Shown here: piece by piece, positions 59,538 through 64,000 of the stretch
Position numbering within the stretch: the stretch's first letter is position 1
Layout: each line of letters begins with the position of its first letter
Assembly (NCBI GenBank): GCA_035495435.1
Contig: DATJFV010000054.1
Span: forward strand, 6,521 to 70,520
Length of the DNA stretch: 64,000 nt
Source: JBDSKH01 sp035495435
Lineage (GTDB): Bacteria; Actinomycetota; Actinomycetes; Actinomycetales; Microbacteriaceae
Reading direction: 5' to 3'
Notes under the pieces: model-generated
Databases searched by the model: none
The model's input: only the letters and a program-made list of their open reading frames with translations
Told to the model about the DNA's origin: nothing
Position numbers and translations under genes: made by a program

Positions 59538-59579
59538 ATTCTAATGCTCAGGGCTGCACCGGGAGCGGTCCGCTAGGAT
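59538..59579. promoter_or_regulatory. Divergent leaderless-type promoters of srtE and crgA
   Basis: TAGAAT at 59543-59538 (minus) lies 6 nt before the srtE ATG, and TAGGAT at 59574-59579 (plus) lies 7 nt before the crgA ATG. There is no Shine-Dalgarno sequence for either gene. Confidence 0.6.
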
Positions 59580-59586
59580 TCCTGCC

Positions 59587-59832
59587 ATGGCCCGTCCCAA
59601 AGCTGCACGCACCAGTTCCGATGCGACCCCGGCGCGCACCGGAGACGACGCACCGAACCCGGTGTGGTTCAAGCCGGTGATGTTCGGCTTCATGCTGATC
59701 GGCCTCATCTGGATCATCGTCTTCTACCTCAGCCAGGGGTCCTTCCCGATTCCGAGCATCAGCAGCTGGAACATCCTGATCGGCTTCGGGATCATGTTCA
59801 TCGGCTTCCTCATGACCACGCGCTGGCGCTGA
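59587..59832 (+). CDS. crgA: Cell division protein CrgA
   Basis: 81 residues. A polar N-terminus, then PNPVWFKPVMFGFMLIGLIWIIVFY, the short periplasmic loop with PIPSISSWNILIGFGIMF, and the end TTRWR. Two membrane helices and this motif set are specific for CrgA, which helps place PbpA/FtsI at the septum. It lies in its usual position between the sortase/pabA side and the rhomboid/ppiA side. Confidence 0.96.
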   Translation: MARPKAARTSSDATPARTGDDAPNPVWFKPVMFGFMLIGLIWIIVFYLSQGSFPIPSISSWNILIGFGIMFIGFLMTTRWR

Positions 59833-59867
59833 CCTTCCGATTCGCCGCCCGAATCACATCCGTGTAA

Positions 59868-59899
59868 TTCGTCCACACTGTGGACGAAGCTGTGGACAG
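59868..59899. promoter_or_regulatory. Cluster of three DnaA-box-like 9-mers
   Basis: TCGTCCACA (59869-59877), its complement TGTGGACGA (59879-59887) and TGTGGACAG (59891-59899) lie within 31 bp in the crgA-rhomboid gap. The first two are part of a perfect 10-bp inverted repeat (59868-59888) with one central base. Each differs from the actinobacterial box TTGTCCACA by one base. It could also act as the crgA terminator hairpin. Confidence 0.5.
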
Positions 59900-59915
59900 T
59901 CGCGGCCGCGCGCCG

Positions 59916-60797
59916 TCAGAAGTACAGCTGCGGCGCGCTGACCAGATAGGCGCCGTACAGCACCAGCAGACCCACCGCGACCCCGGCGACGCCGAGCGCC
60001 TGAGCGACGCGCTGGTCGCGGCGGCGGGTGCGCAGCAGCAGCACCCCGATGAGGAAGCCCACGATCAGTCCGCCGACGTGCGCCTCCCAGGCGATCCCGC
60101 CGACGAAGAACGGGAAGGCGAGGTTGATCGCCAGCACGATCAAGAGCTGACGCACATCGACCCCCAGCGGGCGACGCAGGGCGAGCACCGCACCCATCAG
60201 GGCGAACACGGCACCCGAGGCACCGAGCGCTCCGCCGGGGTAGGGCTGGTTCGCACCCATCACGTACCAGATCTCGACGTAGGTGAGGTACCCGATCGAT
60301 CCGGCCAGCGCACCGATCAGGTAGAGCGCCAAGAACCGGATGCGGCCGAGGAACGATTCCAGCAGCGGCCCGACGATGAACAGGGCGTACATGTTGAACA
60401 GCAGATGCAGCACGATCGTGCCGCGGGAGTGCAGGAACGCCGACGTGATCAGCCGCCACGGCTCGCTGCCGATGGTGTACGGCCAGAGGAACAGCGCCAG
60501 TTCGAACTGCGGGAACAGCCACTGCAGCCCGAAGAACACCACGTTCAGCCCGATCAGGGTGTAGGTGACGACGCTCGTGGCGCCGGGCCGCAGTCTCCGG
60601 GTCCAGGATGCCGAGGCGCGCGGCATACTCGCCCTGCCCTCACGGACGCACTCCGGGCAGTGCACGCCGACCGCGGCCGGTGTTTGGCACTGCGGGCAGA
60701 TCGGCCGTCCGCAGCGCTGGCAGGTGATCCAGGTCTCGCGATCCGGATGCCGGTAGCAGCGCGGCGGAGCCTCGGTCTCGGCGTGCGCGTCGGTCAT
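59916..60797 (-). CDS. Rhomboid intramembrane serine protease with N-terminal zinc finger
   Basis: 293 residues. A B-box-like zinc ribbon occupies residues 14-50 (CYRHPDRETWITCQRCG, then CPQC and HCPEC). Six membrane helices follow. The catalytic dyad is Ser194 in GASGAVF and His240 in EAHVGGLIVG; Asn135 in HLLFNMYAL supports the oxyanion. It cleaves membrane proteins within the bilayer. It follows a paralogous gene with a 4-bp overlap. Confidence 0.92.
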   Translation of the reverse strand: MTDAHAETEAPPRCYRHPDRETWITCQRCGRPICPQCQTPAAVGVHCPECVREGRASMPRASASWTRRLRPGATSVVTYTLIGLNVVFFGLQWLFPQFELALFLWPYTIGSEPWRLITSAFLHSRGTIVLHLLFNMYALFIVGPLLESFLGRIRFLALYLIGALAGSIGYLTYVEIWYVMGANQPYPGGALGASGAVFALMGAVLALRRPLGVDVRQLLIVLAINLAFPFFVGGIAWEAHVGGLIVGFLIGVLLLRTRRRDQRVAQALGVAGVAVGLLVLYGAYLVSAPQLYF

Positions 60798-61684
60798 GCC
60801 AGGGCGCCGGTGAGGAGGGTGCGCGCGACGGCCAGCGCCACGAGCGCGAGCAGCGCACCGGCGATGATCAGGTGGGGTCGCCGGGCCTGCGAGGGCCGGT
60901 CGTCGTAGCGGCGGAAGAGCAGCATCGCCCCTACACCCGACAGCGTTCCCCCGACGATCGCCAGCAGGTTGCCGCCGAGGAAGACGCTCACCAGCAACCA
61001 GATCGCGATGCTCAGCAGCACCCGGTTGCGCGCCGCAGTGTGCGGCCAGATCACGATCAGGTAGGCGCCGGTGATACCCCAGATCGCCCCCATCAACCCG
61101 TACGCGACGCCGCCCGCGAGCACCGTGATCGCCGCGGCGCCGGCAGTGGTGGCGATCAGCAGCTCGAGGTACCGGCGGCGGCCGAACTGGCGCTCCGCGC
61201 TCCAGCCGATGAACGTGAAGATGCCGATGCTGAGGATCACGAAGACCACGACCGGGCCGAACGAGGGGTAGGCCACCCCCGACGTGACGTACCGCCACAC
61301 CTGCCAGGCCTCATCCGGGAACGCCGCCAGCCAGGTGAACGGAAGGCTGCCGGTGAAGAGGCCGAGGATCCAGAGGATCAGGGCGATCGCGCCGGTCGCG
61401 ATCGTGACGACGGGAAGGGTGGTCGCGCTGAGCGCCTCACCGAGCGACGAGCGGGCGCGCCGGGTGCGCTTCGCCCGCGCGGCCGGGCGTGGCCCCGCGG
61501 CCGGCTCCCACCGCACCGTACCGCCCTCCTCGCGCACGCAGTCGGGGCAGCGCACGCCCGCGGGTGTGAGGATCTGGCACTCGGGGCAGATGGTGCGCCC
61601 GCACCGGGTGCACAGCGTCCAGCTCGTACGGTCGGGGTGCCGGTAGCAGACCGACGGATCGGTCTCGGCCGGGGTCGCGGGCAC
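60794..61684 (-). CDS. Catalytically dead rhomboid-like protein with zinc finger
   Basis: 296 residues. The zinc ribbon (13-49, CYRHPDRTSWTLCTRCGRTI) is nearly identical to that of the neighbour. The membrane part aligns with it, but the GASG serine is Met198 (GLMGAIWG), the active His is Ile243 (LLAIVGG) and the HLLFN motif is missing. It is therefore a pseudoprotease, perhaps a partner or substrate adaptor for the active rhomboid. GTG 61684, 9 bp after the ppiA stop; four genes on this strand are tightly packed. Confidence 0.85.
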   Translation of the reverse strand: MPATPAETDPSVCYRHPDRTSWTLCTRCGRTICPECQILTPAGVRCPDCVREEGGTVRWEPAAGPRPAARAKRTRRARSSLGEALSATTLPVVTIATGAIALILWILGLFTGSLPFTWLAAFPDEAWQVWRYVTSGVAYPSFGPVVVFVILSIGIFTFIGWSAERQFGRRRYLELLIATTAGAAAITVLAGGVAYGLMGAIWGITGAYLIVIWPHTAARNRVLLSIAIWLLVSVFLGGNLLAIVGGTLSGVGAMLLFRRYDDRPSQARRPHLIIAGALLALVALAVARTLLTGALA

Positions 61685-61693
61685 CGGGTGGGG

Positions 61694-62233
61694 CTACTTC
61701 TCGACGACGTCGATGCCGGTGATGACCACGTCGGTCAGCGGCTTGTCGCGGCCGTCGGTGGGCACCTTCTCGATCTCGTCGACCACGCGCTGCGACTCCG
61801 CGTCGGAGACCTCGCCGAAGATGGTGTGCTTGCGGTTCAGGTGCGGCGTCGGAACCGTGGTGATGAAGAATTGCGAGCCGTTGGTGCCGCGGCCGCCCTG
61901 CAGCCCCGCGTTGGCCATCGCCAACAGGTAGGGCCGGTCGAACATCAACTCGCCGTGGATCTCGTCGTCGAACTGGTACCCCGGCCCGCCGAAGCCCTGG
62001 CCGAGGGGGTCGCCGCCCTGCAGCATGAACTGCGGGATGATGCGGTGGAAGATGACACCGTTGTACAGGGGGCCGGTCTGCTTCTCTCCGGTCGCCGGGT
62101 GCGTCCACTCGCGAGTGCCGGTGGCGAGGCCGATGAAGTTGGCGACGGTCTGGGGAGCGTGGTGACCGAACAGGTCGACCTTGATGTCGCCGTGGTTGGT
62201 GTGGATGGTGGCGACGGCGGTGGAAACGGTCAT
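61694..62233 (-). CDS. ppiA: Cyclophilin-type peptidyl-prolyl cis-trans isomerase
   Basis: 179 residues, single cyclophilin domain. FHRIIPQFMLQGGDPLGQGFGGPGYQF carries the active Arg and Phe, ANAGLQGGRGTNGSQFFITT the second active-site strand, and HLNRKHTIFGEV the final one. It has no signal peptide and is cytoplasmic. The ATG is 7 nt after CAGAAT on the minus strand, again without a Shine-Dalgarno sequence. Confidence 0.95.
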   Translation of the reverse strand: MTVSTAVATIHTNHGDIKVDLFGHHAPQTVANFIGLATGTREWTHPATGEKQTGPLYNGVIFHRIIPQFMLQGGDPLGQGFGGPGYQFDDEIHGELMFDRPYLLAMANAGLQGGRGTNGSQFFITTVPTPHLNRKHTIFGEVSDAESQRVVDEIEKVPTDGRDKPLTDVVITGIDVVEK

Positions 62234-62364
62234 GCGCGCAATTCTGTCATGCGCGCCGTGGGGCCTGCTCCCAGGCAGCGTGCAGGTGGCGGACCTTGCG
62301 CCCCGTCGGCCCTCTGGCAGGATGGAACGGAGGAGTTCGCCGAAACTCGCCGACGGAGGTCGAC

Positions 62365-62931
62365 ATGGGACTGTCACGCAAGCGTCAGAGGGAGCTCAAG
62401 CGGCTGAAGCGCAGCGCTGAAGACCTCTGGGACGAGCAGCGCGAAGCCATCGAGCACGCCAGCGCGGTGCTGCGCGACGCGCGTCGGCAAGCCGCGAACT
62501 ATGCCCGCGAGGAGGTTGCTCCGCGGGTGCGCGACACCTACGAAGACCGGGTGCGGCCAGCGCTGCGCGACGGCGTCCGTGCGGGGCGGCAGGCGGCGTC
62601 GTGGGGTGGCGACCGGCTGCGCGACGATGTCGTTCCGGCCATCACCGGCGCCCTCGGCTCGGCCCTCGCCATGCTCGAGGCCGCCAAGGACCCGAGGGTT
62701 CGGGATGTGGTGCGTCGCGTCGCCGGGGCGGGTGAGCGCGCCGGGGTGGTCACCATGCCGAAGAGGTCCGCAGGACCGGGCCGGTACATCCTGATCGGAC
62801 TGGGCGTGGTCGCCGCGGCGGGCGTTGCCTACGCCGCCTGGCAGACCCTGCGCGCTGACGACGACCTGTGGATCGAGGAGCTCGACGAGATCGGGGCGGC
62901 CGACGTCGACGCGGTCGACGACGAATCCTGA
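62365..62931 (+). CDS. Coiled-coil membrane protein of unknown function
   Basis: 188 residues. The first 130 residues are highly charged and helical (SRKRQRELKRLKRSAEDLWDEQ onward), with Arg/Asp-rich segments resembling YtxH or apolipoprotein-like helices. One membrane helix (about 134-154, YILIGLGVVAAAGVAYAAW) and an acidic tail follow. ATG 62365 is behind GACGGAGG. The stop shares one base with the next gene's ATG. No known family is recognised. Confidence 0.7.
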   Translation: MGLSRKRQRELKRLKRSAEDLWDEQREAIEHASAVLRDARRQAANYAREEVAPRVRDTYEDRVRPALRDGVRAGRQAASWGGDRLRDDVVPAITGALGSALAMLEAAKDPRVRDVVRRVAGAGERAGVVTMPKRSAGPGRYILIGLGVVAAAGVAYAAWQTLRADDDLWIEELDEIGAADVDAVDDES

Positions 62932-63767
62932 TGCGTACGGGGGTCGCCGTCGCGGGCGTCGCCGTGCTGCTGCTCTCCGGTTGCTCGGCGTTTCCGGGTG
63001 CTTTCCCGTCCGCGTCCCCGTCGGCATCGGGCAGCCCGTCACCGACGGCTCCCATCGGCGCCCCCTTCGGTGACGCTGCGCCGCGCGAGTCGGTGACCGA
63101 TGACCTGGGCACCTACCTTCATGTGACCCTGTCGCCCACCGCGTCGGTGGCGACCGAGGTCGATCCGGCGACGGTGGGCGATCGCATCGCCGGCAGTTCC
63201 TGGGACGACGCGTCGCTTCTGGAGGGCCAGCGGTTCGTGGCGACGTTCGTCGCCGAGCAGACCATCGACTCGGTCGCACTCGACCGTGACGAGCAGGGTT
63301 GGAACGAGTGGCTCGGCTCCACCGCCGCGAGCTACTTCGGCCCGGACTACCGGGGCCTGCTCGGCAAGCCGGCCGGCGGAACCGACCGGGCCACCCCGAT
63401 CTTCAACGACCCGAACGACTCGACCCCCGTGCTGGTGCGCGATGGTCTCGCCCGACTCGACGACGCCACCATCACGGTGAACGAGTTGCAGAACGAACCG
63501 CGCGAGGGCGGCGAGTTGCTGCGGGTGACCGGCACCGCCGATGTGGCCTACCGGCTGAGCGACGATCAGGCGATCGCGTATCTGCTTGATCAGGGGTACG
63601 ACGAGCAGACCGTCGACGGGTTCACCGCCCTGCACGACGGTGACGATGGTCACCTGCTCACCCACCTCGACTGGAGCTACTCGGTCGAGCGCACCGGCGA
63701 TGGCTGGGTGATCCGCGCCTACTCGCTCGTCAGCGACTCCAACATCGAGGGCGTCGCGCAGGCGTAG
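62931..63767 (+). CDS. Secreted lipoprotein of unknown function
   Basis: 278 residues. Residues 1-18 form a lipoprotein signal peptide with the lipobox LLSGC. A Ser/Pro linker follows (about 19-45), then a globular domain of about 230 residues with an N-terminal beta part and an end (WSYSVERTGDGWVIRAYSLVSD) that resembles NTF2- or SnoaL-like ligand-binding folds. The start ATG overlaps the upstream stop. Expected on the outer face of the membrane. No family assigned. Confidence 0.75.
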   Translation: MRTGVAVAGVAVLLLSGCSAFPGAFPSASPSASGSPSPTAPIGAPFGDAAPRESVTDDLGTYLHVTLSPTASVATEVDPATVGDRIAGSSWDDASLLEGQRFVATFVAEQTIDSVALDRDEQGWNEWLGSTAASYFGPDYRGLLGKPAGGTDRATPIFNDPNDSTPVLVRDGLARLDDATITVNELQNEPREGGELLRVTGTADVAYRLSDDQAIAYLLDQGYDEQTVDGFTALHDGDDGHLLTHLDWSYSVERTGDGWVIRAYSLVSDSNIEGVAQA

Positions 63768-63818
63768 GGCCGCCCTCTCGCGTTCCGGCAGGGACGCGGT
63801 GATCTCGCGGGGTGAGGG

Positions 63819-63891
63819 TGGAGCCTAGGGGAATCGAACCCCTGACCTCCTGCTTGCAAAGCAGGCGCTCTACCAATTGAGCTAAGGCCCC
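63819..63891 (-). tRNA. tRNA-Ala (anticodon TGC)
   Basis: 73 nt without encoded CCA. The acceptor GGGGCCU pairs with AGGCUCC and includes G3-U70, the identity element of alanine tRNAs. The anticodon loop UUUGCAA has TGC, and the T-arm is standard. Confidence 0.97.
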
Positions 63892-63909
63892 GTGCTGGTC
63901 GGGCACTGC

Positions 63910-63946
63910 GGGTTGAGTAGCGACCGCAGGTCACGTGTCGAAACCG
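63910..63946. repeat. Dispersed repeat, one-head copy between two tRNA genes
   Basis: Head GGTTGAGTAGCG (63911-63922) and tail GTGTCGAAACC (63935-63945). The spacing and ends match the repeats at 2504-2592 and in prpD, with T/C variation in the head. Confidence 0.65.
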
Positions 63947-63960
63947 CTCGATCGACACAG

Positions 63961-64000
63961 TGGGGCTACCAGGACTTGAACCTGGGACCTCTTCATTATC
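63961..64000 (-). tRNA. tRNA-Ile (anticodon GAT), partial
   Basis: Only the 3' half is in the window: it begins with the anticodon GAT at the edge, then the anticodon 3' stem, T-arm (CCAGG/CCUGG) and acceptor UAGCCCC with discriminator A. The acceptor sequence fits the GGGGCUA start of isoleucine tRNAs. Ala-Ile pairs near gyrA are usual in actinobacteria. Confidence 0.85.

Overview
The window is 64 kb of very GC-rich, densely packed actinobacterial chromosome. Several things point to a Micrococcales organism, most likely Microbacteriaceae: the HemQ-type (coproporphyrin-dependent) haem genes, two LAXTG-sorted surface proteins with a class E sortase, NucS, CrgA, and the conserved block tRNA-Leu / fhaA-fhaB-pstP-rodA-pbpA-pknA-pknB / pabA / srtE / crgA / rhomboids / ppiA / tRNA-Ala / tRNA-Ile. 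In actinobacteria that block normally lies close to oriC. I see no insertion sequence, prophage, integrase or CRISPR array.

Layout. 1-2.4 kb: end of a sugar-uptake operon (ABC permease, GH4 glycosidase, BadF-type sugar kinase). 2.6-5.3 kb: FMN reductase facing a MarR regulator and its coupled FAD oxidoreductase. 5.4-11.7 kb: thioesterase, AlkA-like glycosylase, small membrane protein, pfkA, acuI-like reductase, DUF1304 protein and an unusual secreted CAP-GH5 fusion. 11.7-22.6 kb: nearly complete haem pathway (hemE-hemY-[three small envelope genes]-hemQ-hemH-hemC-hemD-hemB-orf-hemL, with divergent hemA). 22.6-27.0 kb: two large secreted repeat proteins ending in LAMTG sorting signals. 27.4-30.3 kb: serine hydrolase of the beta-lactamase fold and an M13 peptidase. 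30.3-38.2 kb: SDR, ABC exporter with its own regulator, LacI/MFS pair, nucS, HAD phosphatase. 38.2-44.4 kb: srsABC-like type III polyketide operon directly behind a methylcitrate operon (prpDBC). 44.5-48.9 kb: rhodanese, MFS, molybdopterin oxidoreductase, LysE, DUF3892. 49-64 kb: the cell-growth and signalling block, with tRNAs at both sides.

How it works together. The haem genes run from glutamyl-tRNA to haem b by the coproporphyrin route. The fha/pstP/rodA/pbpA/pkn block couples Ser/Thr phosphorylation to peptidoglycan synthesis. The sortase is the likely anchor for the two surface proteins encoded 31-37 kb away.

Regulation. About eighteen genes start 6-9 nt after a TANNNT or CANNNT box without a Shine-Dalgarno sequence, which suggests widespread leaderless transcription. 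Several perfect or near-perfect dyads sit beside regulator genes. A small dispersed repeat family with 3, 2 and 1 head units is present; one copy lies inside the coding sequence of prpD.
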